64,000 nucleotides of DNA. Origin: Thermoflavifilum sp. (GTDB lineage Bacteria > Bacteroidota > Bacteroidia > Chitinophagales > Chitinophagaceae). Shown here in pieces: positions 8,591-17,119 of the stretch (position 1 is the stretch's first letter; each line of letters begins with the position of its first letter). The notes beneath the pieces were generated by a model. The model searched no databases, was not told where the DNA came from, and saw nothing but the letters and a program-made list of their open reading frames with translations. Location of the stretch: NCBI GenBank assembly GCA_023511875.1, contig JAIMAQ010000002.1, positions 310,001 to 374,000 of the forward strand, given 5' to 3'. The translations under genes were made by a program, and so were the position numbers.

Positions 8591-9843
8591 ATGATCATGC
8601 AAAGCAAAACACTACTCATAGCCCTTTTCATGCAAATGATGGGTTTCATCTCTTCCTCTGATCTACACGCACAGATGCGCACGTTTTTATCTGCAGAAGA
8701 CTCCTTGCATTTGCGGCTAGGCGCTGAGTCAGCTACAGTGATTGGTGGATATGGCGAAGCGGCTTATCAACGCGATTTCGATCAAGGAAACTCACGACTC
8801 AACCTCACCCGTACTGTATTATTTGTAGGCCATCAGTTTACTGATCGTATTGCTTTTTTTTCAGAAATGGAGTTGGAAAGCGCTAAGGTGGAAGGCGGAG
8901 ACGAGGGTGGAGAAATTGCGATGGAACAGGCTTATCTGAAATTTTCCGGTAAGCGCCATCCCCAAAATTATTGGGTGGGGGGCTTATTTATTCCTCGGAT
9001 TGGGTGCTCAATGAAGATCATTTGCCGGTAAACTATAATGGAGTGGAACGCCCACTGGTAGAACAATTGATTATTCCAGCTACTTGGCGTGAGTTGGGCA
9101 TTGGATACTATGGCTCTTTCTCTGCTTGGCCATTACAATACACGGTAGCACTGGTAAATGGCCTCAATGCAGCTGCTTTTACCCATGGTAGCGGTATTCG
9201 AGATGGGCGTTTCGAGGGCAGAAACGCCACTGCTAATAATCTCGCCCTAACGGCCTCATTAAGAGCTAATATAGGTGAATGGCAATTTCAAATATCGGGC
9301 TATGCGGGAGGAACGAATGGATTGAATAAACGTGCATCAGACAGCCTTCAACTTGCTCATGGCTGGTTTGCCATTCCACTTTATCTTACCGAAGCCGACC
9401 TGGTATATCGTCATCAAGGCTTGAGTGCTAAATTATTAGGCAGCTATATCAGTTTTCCTGATGCTTATCAAATCAATAAAGCCTATGCCAACAATGTGGC
9501 TTCGGGAATGTATGGTGCCTATGTAGAGCTGGCATACAACTTATTTGCCTCGGCTAGTGGGCGTTTCGAGCACCAACAACTTAATTTCTTTATGCGCTAT
9601 GAGTTGCTAGATCTAAATCAATCTATTCCGGCCAATGCTATTTATGATGGCACTTTGCGACAAACGCATCTGATTGTAGGATTCGGTTATCTACCCATAC
9701 CCAACGTGGTTATCAAGGCCGATATCCGATGGCAACACACTGGTCCGCAAAATCCTGATCTAATCGTTAACCCCAATCCAGCGGCTCCTCCCTATCAACA
9801 AAACAATACTTTCCTGAACCTGGGTATCGGATACTCTTTTTAA
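8591..9843 (+). pseudogene. Outer-membrane porin (OprP/O-like), interrupted by a -1 frameshift
   Basis: Two overlapping frames together make one outer-membrane beta-barrel protein. The first carries a signal peptide (MQSKTLLIALFMQMMGFISS) and the N-terminal strands. The second begins mid-protein and ends in the aromatic strand FLNLGIGYSF. The join lies near 9002-9005: adding one G to the GGGTG run gives continuous IGVLNEDHLPVNYNGVERP, which fits the porin family pattern and leads into IIPATWRELGIGYYG. The lesion could be a real inactivation, a phase-variable G tract (a six-G run lies at about 8976-8981), or a consensus error. The gene heads an operon with Rieske, imelysin and di-heme genes. 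The porin call is from family resemblance and its substrate is unknown. Confidence 0.72.
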
Positions 9844-9855
9844 AAAATTTAACCC

Positions 9856-10296
9856 ATGAATAGACGAAATTTTCTTCAACAATCTTGCAGTATATGTATA
9901 ACTACTTTAATGAGTAGTTGGCTCATAGAGGCTTGTTCGGTAAGCAACAAACTCATGCAAACCCAACTCCATGGCCAGGAAGTAGAGCTCAATGCAAACC
10001 TGTTGCAAGATGGGCATTTTCAAATTATTGAAGCTAGTACGTTGCGCTATCGCATAGCTGTGAAACAGGAACAAAATGGTCAATACCTTGCTCTACTGTT
10101 GATGTGTACCCATGCACGCAATCCCGTCACACTTACTGGCAACAGTTTTTACTGCCCACTGCATGGAAGTCGTTTTGATGATCAAGGCAATGTGGTTCAG
10201 GGACCAGCACAAAAGCCACTCATTCATTTACCCGTAAACGTAGACGAGCAAGGCAAATTGCACATTCAGTTACTGCCTTGGATGATAGAGTCGTGA
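9856..10296 (+). CDS. Rieske [2Fe-2S] protein, exported
   Basis: This is a small extracytoplasmic Rieske iron-sulfur protein that probably transfers electrons. The cluster ligands are in CTH (Cys84, His86) and CPLHG (Cys100, His103), followed by the usual SRFDDQGNVVQGPA turn. The N-terminus MNRRNFLQQSCSI resembles a twin-arginine signal, which suits a protein folded with its cluster before export. EACS at about 25-28 could be a lipobox. It is 146 residues long, 12 bases after the porin frame and 45 before the imelysin. A stand-alone Rieske beside an imelysin and a di-heme protein suggests one periplasmic redox pathway, but its partner is not shown by the sequence. Confidence 0.88.
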   Translation: MNRRNFLQQSCSICITTLMSSWLIEACSVSNKLMQTQLHGQEVELNANLLQDGHFQIIEASTLRYRIAVKQEQNGQYLALLLMCTHARNPVTLTGNSFYCPLHGSRFDDQGNVVQGPAQKPLIHLPVNVDEQGKLHIQLLPWMIES

Positions 10297-10341
10297 AAAA
10301 ATATTTCAATAACAAATTTTCAAATCAAAAAAATCATAACC

Positions 10342-11430
10342 ATGAAAGCATTTTTTCAAACGCATCTCTTTGTTGTAGGGTTGATATGGGCTGCAATAAC
10401 CTTTTTATCAGCTTGCCAAAAGCAAGAAGATACTCATTCTGTGGATCAACAAATACTTGAGCAGCAAGTACTCCACGATTTTGTCGAAGTTGTAGCTATT
10501 CCACAATATGCTTCTCTGTTGTTGCAGGCCGATTCTTTGCAGGCTACAGTAGAAGCATTCACAAACCAACCCTCTGAGGCACTTTTACAGCAAGCACGCA
10601 GTCGCTGGCAGCAATTGCGCCAGGTGTGGGAGCAATGTGAAGGGTTTTTATTAGGACCGGTAGAAGATAATGAATATGATCCGCGTATGGATACTTGGCC
10701 TGTAGATTATATACAAATGGATTCTCTTTTAGCCAGTAATGAATCGCTCAATTTGTCGACTATTCAGCAGCTCGATCTTGCTTTGCGGGGTTTTCATCCT
10801 GTAGAATATCTACTGTGGGGCAAAAACGGAAATAAGCTCCCAACCGACTTTAACAGCCGGGAAATGCAATATCTGCTGGCATTAACTGCCGATCTCGTCC
10901 AAAATACCCAGCAGCTTTATCAAAGTTGGGTACCTACGGGAGGCAATTTTTCAGCCGTAGTCCAGCAAGCCGGGAAGGGAAGCCCTCGCTATTTAACTCG
11001 ACTGGAAGCCATTCAGGCTATTACAGGAGCAATGGCCGGAATTTGTGATGAAGTGGGCAATGGAAAGATCGCAGAACCTTTTAACCGAAGAGATTCATCG
11101 ATTACTGAATCTCCTTTTTCCCACAATTCTATGCGCGATTTTATCAACAATATCATTGGCGCACAACAAGTGTATTTGGGAAATTATGGAGGCGTAGATG
11201 GCAAGGGATTTACTGATTTGGTTCTACTGCACAACGTGGCTCTCGACAACCAGATTCGACAACAGTTTACAGCTGCTATACAAGCTTTGCAGCAGGTGAG
11301 CCTACCATTTGAACAAGCTATTTATCTACAGCGCACCCAGCTTGCACAAGCTATGGAAGCATTAACCAATTTAGAAGCCACGCTAAGCGGGCCTCTTCAA
11401 GATTATTGGCAGCAATATGTGAAAGATTAA
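10342..11430 (+). CDS. Imelysin-family lipoprotein (M75-type)
   Basis: Imelysin-like proteins are envelope proteins often induced by iron limitation and linked to iron uptake; a true peptidase role is doubtful. The N-terminal hydrophobic segment ends in the lipobox-like LSAC (Cys25), so this is probably a lipoprotein. The family signature GxHxxE is present as GFHPVEY (Gly150, His152, Glu155), followed by LLWG. The second helical repeat contains the conserved NSMRDFINNIIGAQQVYLGNYG. The length of 362 residues fits the family. It lies between a Rieske gene and a di-heme gene, an arrangement like imelysin/di-heme pairs in other bacteria. Confidence 0.9.
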   Translation: MKAFFQTHLFVVGLIWAAITFLSACQKQEDTHSVDQQILEQQVLHDFVEVVAIPQYASLLLQADSLQATVEAFTNQPSEALLQQARSRWQQLRQVWEQCEGFLLGPVEDNEYDPRMDTWPVDYIQMDSLLASNESLNLSTIQQLDLALRGFHPVEYLLWGKNGNKLPTDFNSREMQYLLALTADLVQNTQQLYQSWVPTGGNFSAVVQQAGKGSPRYLTRLEAIQAITGAMAGICDEVGNGKIAEPFNRRDSSITESPFSHNSMRDFINNIIGAQQVYLGNYGGVDGKGFTDLVLLHNVALDNQIRQQFTAAIQALQQVSLPFEQAIYLQRTQLAQAMEALTNLEATLSGPLQDYWQQYVKD

Positions 11431-11449
11431 TGTTCACTTTTTAAGCATT

Positions 11450-12832
11450 ATGCACGGAAACAAAAAATTTGTGGTTTTGTTGCTGCTGGTCTCAATGACC
11501 GGTGTAGGTATTTGGTGTACTAAGCCAAGTTTATTTCCCGACGGGGATTACGATCCTCGGCTCTCTGGGGGAATGGCCACAGTATTTGATCTGAGCTCGC
11601 AATCGTTTAGCCACCCTATACCCGGGCTATCATCATGGGATAGTTATGTACATGAAAAAGGTGATCAGCTCTTCGAACAAAATTTTGTAGCAGCGCCGGC
11701 TCCTTTGTTTGGTGGATTAGGGCCTGTTTTCAACAACGTGTCTTGTATCTCTTGCCATCACAACGATGGAAAGGGTACTCCCAGTTTTGGAGCGGTTAAT
11801 TCATCGATGCTTATGCGAGTTAGTCTGCCAGGAGAAGATGCTCATGGTGGGCCAATACCTGTGCCAGGCTTTGGGTTGCAAATTCAAGATCGAAGCCTCT
11901 TAGGCGTTCAGCCAGAAGCAAAGGTTTCGGTAGATTATCATGATAGCTTAGTTTACTATCCCGATGGTAGCTGGGTGAAGCTACACGTACCTACTTACAC
12001 GATTCATAATCCATACATATCATTACCTAGTGGAGTGATGTTTTCTCCACGAATGGCGCCACCCGTATTTGGCATGGGCTTATTGGCACGAGTACCCGAA
12101 GCTGAAATCTTGTCGCATGCTGATCCACAAGATGCTGATGGAGATGGCATTCGCGGTCATCCCAATTATGTGTATGATCCTGTGTTAGGGCAACAAGTTT
12201 TAGGACGTTTTGGATTAAAAGCCAACGTGGGGAGTTTATTAACCCAGGTAGCCAGTGCATTTCAACAAGATATGGGAATAACCAATACTGTCTTTCCAGA
12301 AGAAAATGTAATAGGGCAACCACAGGCCGATGGACTACACGATGATCCAGAACTCGCAGATAGCTTATTGCAAGCCGTAAAATTTTATGTAGAAACATTG
12401 GCCGTACCCGCACGCCGTAATGTGTCTGACCCTACGGTGAGAACAGGCGAGCAGTTGTTTACACAAATAGGTTGTGCTAAATGTCATCTTCCAACGCTCT
12501 ATACTGCGACCGACGTGCGTTTCCCTGCACTTAGTCATCAACGGATCCACCCTTATACCGATCTGCTGTTGCACGACATGGGTAGTGCATTGGCCGACGG
12601 TCGACCCGACTATCAGGCTTCAGGCCAGGAATGGCGTACAGCCCCACTTTGGGGCATTGGGCTTTTCCCAAAAACCAATGGCCTGGCTTTTTACTTGCAT
12701 GACGGCCGTGCACAAAGCATTGAAGAAGCTATTATTTGGCATGGAGGCGAAGCTCAGCAGGCAAAAGAGCATTTCATGCAACTCAGTGCTGCTCAGCGCC
12801 AGGCTGTGATTGCTTTCTTGCAATCGCTCTGA
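11450..12832 (+). CDS. Di-heme c-type cytochrome (DUF1111/thiol-oxidoreductase-like)
   Basis: This exported cytochrome belongs to the family annotated as di-haem oxidoreductase or putative thiol oxidoreductase. Two CxxCH haem sites are present: CISCH (99-103, followed by HNDGKG) and CAKCH (342-346, in a segment beginning GEQLFTQIGC). The C-terminal GLAFYLHDGRAQSIEEAIIWHGGEA is characteristic of the family. A hydrophobic N-terminus ending at WC (Cys23) may be a lipoprotein signal. It is the last gene of the porin-Rieske-imelysin operon, 20 bases after the imelysin. Two haems plus a Rieske centre would allow electron transfer to or from an imported metal; that role is inference. Confidence 0.9.
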   Translation: MHGNKKFVVLLLLVSMTGVGIWCTKPSLFPDGDYDPRLSGGMATVFDLSSQSFSHPIPGLSSWDSYVHEKGDQLFEQNFVAAPAPLFGGLGPVFNNVSCISCHHNDGKGTPSFGAVNSSMLMRVSLPGEDAHGGPIPVPGFGLQIQDRSLLGVQPEAKVSVDYHDSLVYYPDGSWVKLHVPTYTIHNPYISLPSGVMFSPRMAPPVFGMGLLARVPEAEILSHADPQDADGDGIRGHPNYVYDPVLGQQVLGRFGLKANVGSLLTQVASAFQQDMGITNTVFPEENVIGQPQADGLHDDPELADSLLQAVKFYVETLAVPARRNVSDPTVRTGEQLFTQIGCAKCHLPTLYTATDVRFPALSHQRIHPYTDLLLHDMGSALADGRPDYQASGQEWRTAPLWGIGLFPKTNGLAFYLHDGRAQSIEEAIIWHGGEAQQAKEHFMQLSAAQRQAVIAFLQSL

Positions 12833-12908
12833 AGCTAAATCCTCTGTCGAAAAATATATTTCCCCCTAAACCATGCGATTTTCAAAGGCGCTATCGCTCG
12901 CCCTTTCC

Positions 12909-12916
12909 TATATTTG
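12909..12916 (+). promoter_or_regulatory. -7 promoter element of aspS
   Basis: TATATTTG matches TAnnTTTG, 33 bases before the aspS ATG at 12950. No TTTG is seen at -33. The element lies just upstream of the longer open frame beginning at 12914, favouring the shorter protein. Confidence 0.5.
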
Positions 12917-12949
12917 TGCCCTTATCCATCAGTCGTTAATTGGTTGATC

Positions 12950-14788
12950 ATGTATCGAACTCATACCTGTGGTGAACTCCGTTTATCGGATACAGGCAAA
13001 AAGGTTAGGCTGGCAGGCTGGGTGCAGCGTATCCGAAAATTTGGGAAGATGACCTTTGTGGATTTGCGCGATCGTTATGGAATCACACAACTCGTATTTG
13101 CCGAAGCCATCAATCAACGCCTCGATCAGCACCCACTTAACCGAGAATATGTGATTCAAGCAGAAGGTAGAGTTGTGGAAAGAAGCAATAAAAACCCTCA
13201 TCTTCCCACTGGCGACATCGAATTGCTGGTAGAACAATTTGAAGTGCTCAATGAAGCCAAAACTCCACCTTTTACCATTGAAGAAGAAACCGATGGGGGC
13301 GATGATTTACGCATGAAATATCGCTTTCTTGATCTACGTCGTCCACCGCTACAGCGCAATCTTTGGCTACGTTATCAGGTGGCACGTGCTGTGCGTGAAT
13401 ACCTCGATGAGCAAGGATTTATGGATATCGAAACACCTTTTCTTATCAAATCAACCCCAGAAGGAGCGCGCGACTTCGTAGTGCCTTCTCGCATGAACCC
13501 ACATCAATTTTATGCCCTACCCCAATCGCCTCAAACCTTTAAACAGCTACTCATGGTGAGTGGCTTCGACCGCTATTATCAAATTGTTCGCTGTTTTCGT
13601 GATGAAGACCTACGTGCCGATCGCCAGCCAGAATTCACGCAGATCGACTGTGAAATGAGTTTTGTAGAGCAAGAAGATGTGTTGCACATATTCGAAGGCA
13701 TGATGCGGCATGTGTTTCGCCGAGTAAAAGGTATCGATTTACCCAACCCCTTCCCCAGGATGAGCTGGGAAGAAGCTATGTGGAATTATGGCAACGATAA
13801 GCCTGATCTGCGCTTTGAGATGCTCTTGCAAAACCTCAAGGTGAGGCACAAATTGTATTGTGAGGCTCTTCATCAAACGGGCTTTGGCGTGCTTGATCAA
13901 GCAGAAACTGTAATGGCCATCGTAGTACCTGGCGCCGCTACTTATACCCGCAAGCAAGTAGATGAGCTTACCGAATGGGTGAAACGCCCTCAGATTGGGA
14001 TGCAGGGCTTGCTCTATGTGCGTTGCCTGGCAGATGGTTCTCTAAAAAGCTCGGCCGACAAATATTTCACACCCGATCGATTGGCACAACTTCAACAATT
14101 CTGCCAGGCCCATCCTGGCGATCTGATATTGATACTGGCTGGCAAAGAAGATAAAACGCGTAAAGCAGCCGCAGAATTAAGACTGGAAATGGGAAATCGG
14201 CTGGGTCTGCGTTCGAAAGAAGAGTTTAAGCCCTTGTGGGTCATCGATTTTCCTTTGTTTGAATACAGCGAGGAAGAGAGCCTGCCCGGTAGTGTAGGCC
14301 GTTGGGTGGCTCGGCATCACCCCTTTACTGCACCTAAGCCCGAGCATATTGCACAAATGGTTGAAAATAGCCCGTTGATTTTGCCAGGTACAGATTATCA
14401 AGATCATCCTTATGCCAAGATTAAAGCCAATGCCTACGACATGGTGATCAACGGCCAAGAAATAGGTGGGGGCTCTATTCGTATTTATCAGCGTGATCTG
14501 CAAGAGAAAATGTTTACCGCTCTTGGCCTCAGTGCCGAAGAGGCTCGTCAGAAATTTGGCTTTCTCTTAGGAGCTTTTGAATATGGTGCTCCTCCACATG
14601 GGGGTATTGCCTTTGGCTTCGACCGATTGTGTGCAATTTTGGGAGGTAGCGATACGATTCGCGATTTTATTGCTTTTCCCAAAAACAATGCAGGCCGCGA
14701 TGTGATGCTCGATGCCCCTTCTCCACTCGATGAAGCCCAACTCAAAGAATTACATATTTGCCTCCGTAAAGACCAGCACGAAAACTGA
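12950..14788 (+). CDS. aspS: Aspartyl-tRNA synthetase
   Basis: Class IIb synthetase charging tRNA-Asp. An N-terminal OB-fold anticodon-binding domain starts at [12 protein letters not shown], the usual beginning of bacterial AspRS, which is why the ATG at 12950 was chosen over an upstream alternative at 12914. Catalytic motifs are motif 2 ([18 protein letters not shown]) and motif 3 ([15 protein letters not shown]). The bacterial GAD insertion domain lies between them. The QIDCEMSF loop follows motif 2. At 612 residues it is full length. Whether it also charges tRNA-Asn cannot be told from this window. Confidence 0.97.
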   Translation: MYRTHTCGELRLSDTGKKVRLAGWVQRIRKFGKMTFVDLRDRYGITQLVFAEAINQRLDQHPLNREYVIQAEGRVVERSNKNPHLPTGDIELLVEQFEVLNEAKTPPFTIEEETDGGDDLRMKYRFLDLRRPPLQRNLWLRYQVARAVREYLDEQGFMDIETPFLIKSTPEGARDFVVPSRMNPHQFYALPQSPQTFKQLLMVSGFDRYYQIVRCFRDEDLRADRQPEFTQIDCEMSFVEQEDVLHIFEGMMRHVFRRVKGIDLPNPFPRMSWEEAMWNYGNDKPDLRFEMLLQNLKVRHKLYCEALHQTGFGVLDQAETVMAIVVPGAATYTRKQVDELTEWVKRPQIGMQGLLYVRCLADGSLKSSADKYFTPDRLAQLQQFCQAHPGDLILILAGKEDKTRKAAAELRLEMGNRLGLRSKEEFKPLWVIDFPLFEYSEEESLPGSVGRWVARHHPFTAPKPEHIAQMVENSPLILPGTDYQDHPYAKIKANAYDMVINGQEIGGGSIRIYQRDLQEKMFTALGLSAEEARQKFGFLLGAFEYGAPPHGGIAFGFDRLCAILGGSDTIRDFIAFPKNNAGRDVMLDAPSPLDEAQLKELHICLRKDQHEN

Positions 14789-14821
14789 AAACAGGGTTTT
14801 ATCTTGCAGGAAAGCTGGCTT

Positions 14822-16108
14822 ATGGAAAACATCCATCGCGCACCACTGGCCGAACGTATGCGCCCGCGTAGCTTCGATGAGCTGGTTGGACAGCCGCATC
14901 TTACCGCCCCCGATTCTGGACTTCGACAAGCACTCTTGCACAAGTCGATACCCTCCATTGTATTCTGGGGGCCCCCCGGCGTGGGCAAAACCACCATTGC
15001 TCAACTTATTGCTGCCGAGTTGGGTAAGCCCTTTTATGCATTAAGTGCTATTTCATCGGGAGTGAAAGAAGTACGTGAGGTGCTGGAAAAAGCCAGGACT
15101 CAGCAAGGCGCAGTATTGTTCATCGATGAAATTCACCGGTTCAATAAATCTCAACAAGACGCACTGCTCGGAGCCGTTGAAAAAGGCATCATTACCTTGA
15201 TTGGGGCTACTACCGAAAACCCCTCCTTTGAAGTGAATGCCGCTTTGCTTTCTCGATGCATGGTATATGTGCTTTATCCCTTGCAGAAAGCCGATTTGAT
15301 CCAAATCGCTCATCGGGCCTTACGGCATGATCCCTGGCTGCGAGAACTTCCTATTGAACTCGCCGAAACCGAAGCCTTGCTACGCCTCTCTGGTGGAGAT
15401 GCCAGGCGATTGCTCAACCTCCTGGAGCTAGCTGTAGATAGCTTGTTGGCCGTAACACCTCAACAACAAACGTTGAGGATTACCGATGAGCTCGTCATGA
15501 AGGTGGCACAGCAACAAGTAGCGTTGTACGACAAGCAAGGCGAACAACATTATGATATCATTTCGGCTTTCATCAAATCTATTCGAGGAAGCGACCCCAA
15601 TGCGGCTGTGTATTGGCTGGCACGTATGATTGCTGGAGGTGAAGATGTGCAGTTTATTGCTCGACGTATGGTGATCCTGGCCTCGGAAGACATTGGTAAT
15701 GCTAATCCCAATGCCTTGCTCCTGGCTACTAGCACCTTTCAGGCAGTGAGCATGATTGGCTACCCCGAAGCCAGTATCATCCTTTCCCAATGCGCAATTT
15801 ATTTAGCCTGTTCACCCAAAAGCAATGCCTCTTATCTAGCCATTCAACATGCGCAACAAGCCGTTGATCAATATGGTCCTTTACCCGTTCCCTTGCATCT
15901 CCGCAATGCACCTACTCAGCTCATGCGCAAACTGCATTACGGTGAAGACTACCAATATGCGCATGCATATTCAGGCAATTTTGTGCAACAAGAATATCTA
16001 CCCGAGAAAATAACTGGTATGCGATTTTATAACCCTGGAGAAAATCCACGAGAACATGAGCTGCGCAAACAACTTAAGCAATGGTGGAAAGAAAAGTATG
16101 CCTATTGA
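14822..16108 (+). CDS. rarA: Replication-associated recombination protein A (AAA+ ATPase)
   Basis: RarA/MgsA acts at stalled replication forks and is related to clamp-loader subunits. Walker A is GPPGVGKTT (about 50-58 from the chosen start), Walker B is VLFIDEIHRFNKSQQDALL, and sensor 1 is GATTENPSFE. The C-terminal oligomerisation part has SIRGSDPNAAVYWLARMIAGGED and the conserved SEDIGNANP. The start MENIHRAPLAERMRP is the normal family start; the frame also has an ATG six codons upstream. The gene is 33 bases after aspS and may be co-transcribed with it. Confidence 0.95.
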   Translation: MENIHRAPLAERMRPRSFDELVGQPHLTAPDSGLRQALLHKSIPSIVFWGPPGVGKTTIAQLIAAELGKPFYALSAISSGVKEVREVLEKARTQQGAVLFIDEIHRFNKSQQDALLGAVEKGIITLIGATTENPSFEVNAALLSRCMVYVLYPLQKADLIQIAHRALRHDPWLRELPIELAETEALLRLSGGDARRLLNLLELAVDSLLAVTPQQQTLRITDELVMKVAQQQVALYDKQGEQHYDIISAFIKSIRGSDPNAAVYWLARMIAGGEDVQFIARRMVILASEDIGNANPNALLLATSTFQAVSMIGYPEASIILSQCAIYLACSPKSNASYLAIQHAQQAVDQYGPLPVPLHLRNAPTQLMRKLHYGEDYQYAHAYSGNFVQQEYLPEKITGMRFYNPGENPREHELRKQLKQWWKEKYAY

Positions 16109-16128
16109 TGCAGCCAAAATCCCAGGGA

Positions 16129-16152
16129 TTTGAATAACTTTAGGTATTCAAA
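16129..16152. promoter_or_regulatory. Inverted repeat around a promoter-like element, upstream of cytochrome/haemoglobin genes
   Basis: TTTGAATA (16129-16136) and TATTCAAA (16145-16152) form a perfect 8-bp inverted repeat separated by 8 bases. The spacer overlaps TAACTTTA, one mismatch from the -7 consensus. The ATG of the CxxCH protein follows 10 bases later. It could be an operator for a dimeric regulator such as a CRP/FNR-type protein, or a weak hairpin. Confidence 0.45.
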
Positions 16153-16162
16153 AATCACCGTT

Positions 16163-16678
16163 ATGAAGAAAGCTGCCTTTATTTCGTTGGTGATCGTTGG
16201 ACTTATGGTTTTTAGTAAATGTACTCGCTCTGCTAACGAGCAACAATTGCAAGCTTTACAACGACAAGTGCAACAGTTACAGGATAGCCTTCAATTTATT
16301 CGTGAACATTATAAACCAGGATTGGGCGAACTGATGACAACTATCCAATATAACCATGGCAAACTCTGGTTTGCTGGGATTTTGCACAATTGGCCATTGG
16401 CCAATTTTGAGATCGGTGAAATACGTGAAACAGCTCGTGCCGCTCAAGAGATCGAGACCGATCGACCAGAAGTGAAAGACATGCCTATGTTATATCCCGC
16501 ATTGGATAGTGTGCAAGCCGCTGTGGATGCACAAGATGAAAAACGGTTTAGACAAGCATTTTCTTTTCTCACTACTACTTGCAATAACTGTCATAAAGCC
16601 AATCATTTTGCTTTTAACATCATCACCGTTCCCACAGCACCACCCGCAACCAATCAGCAATACAATCTAGCTCAATAA
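16163..16678 (+). CDS. Exported CxxCH haem-binding protein (cytochrome c-like)
   Basis: Family not recognised with certainty. The chosen ATG gives a signal-peptide-like start (KKAAFISLVIVGLMVF) followed by Cys20, possibly a lipidation site although Lys at -1 is unusual. A predicted coiled coil rich in Gln (EQQLQALQRQVQQLQ) follows, then a helical domain. One haem c motif, CNNCH (Cys140-His144), lies near the C-terminus; this placement resembles class II, four-helix-bundle cytochromes c. It is 171 residues long and ends in a Pro/Gln-rich tail. The truncated haemoglobin gene starts 36 bases later, so the two haem proteins are probably expressed together, perhaps in response to oxygen or nitric oxide. 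Confidence 0.75.
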   Translation: MKKAAFISLVIVGLMVFSKCTRSANEQQLQALQRQVQQLQDSLQFIREHYKPGLGELMTTIQYNHGKLWFAGILHNWPLANFEIGEIRETARAAQEIETDRPEVKDMPMLYPALDSVQAAVDAQDEKRFRQAFSFLTTTCNNCHKANHFAFNIITVPTAPPATNQQYNLAQ

Positions 16679-16714
16679 TTGTGTAAATGTAAAATAATAG
16701 ATAAATGGAAGCAT

Positions 16715-17119
16715 ATGAAAAAGCCACTCAACAGCCGTGCAGATGTAGAGCAACTGGTCAACCTTTTTTATGATCGCGTGAAAGCCGATGAATTGATTGG
16801 CCCTATTTTTCAAGATATTGCACGCGTAAACTGGAACAAGCACTTGCCTATCATGTATGATTTCTGGAGCAGTATTTTGTTGGACGAAGATGTATATCAT
16901 CGAAATGCAATGATTCCGCATCTGGACCTCAACAAGCGATTTCCCTTACAGGAAACGCATTTTCAACGATGGTTACAATTGTTTGATGAAACAGTAAATA
17001 CTTATTTTGAAGGGGAAAAAGCGGCATTGGCCAAATTTAGGGCACATTCCATCGCTGGAGTCATGCAAACCAAGCTGGGATTGCTTAAGCAAATTCAATC
17101 GACAAATAAAAGGCCATGA
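16715..17119 (+). CDS. Truncated haemoglobin, group III-like
   Basis: This is a small globin of the truncated (2-over-2) class. The sequence NLFYDRVKADELIGPIF is the B-helix region typical of group III. The segment with ETHFQRWLQLFDETV carries the proximal His (F8). The short length (134 residues) fits. The ATG at 16715 is chosen because the longer frame would need a TTG and add a Cys/Lys-rich stretch without globin similarity. The start of the following peptidase gene overlaps its stop (ATGA), indicating translational coupling. Group III globins are linked to microaerobic growth and reactive nitrogen, but function here is inferred. Confidence 0.88.
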   Translation: MKKPLNSRADVEQLVNLFYDRVKADELIGPIFQDIARVNWNKHLPIMYDFWSSILLDEDVYHRNAMIPHLDLNKRFPLQETHFQRWLQLFDETVNTYFEGEKAALAKFRAHSIAGVMQTKLGLLKQIQSTNKRP

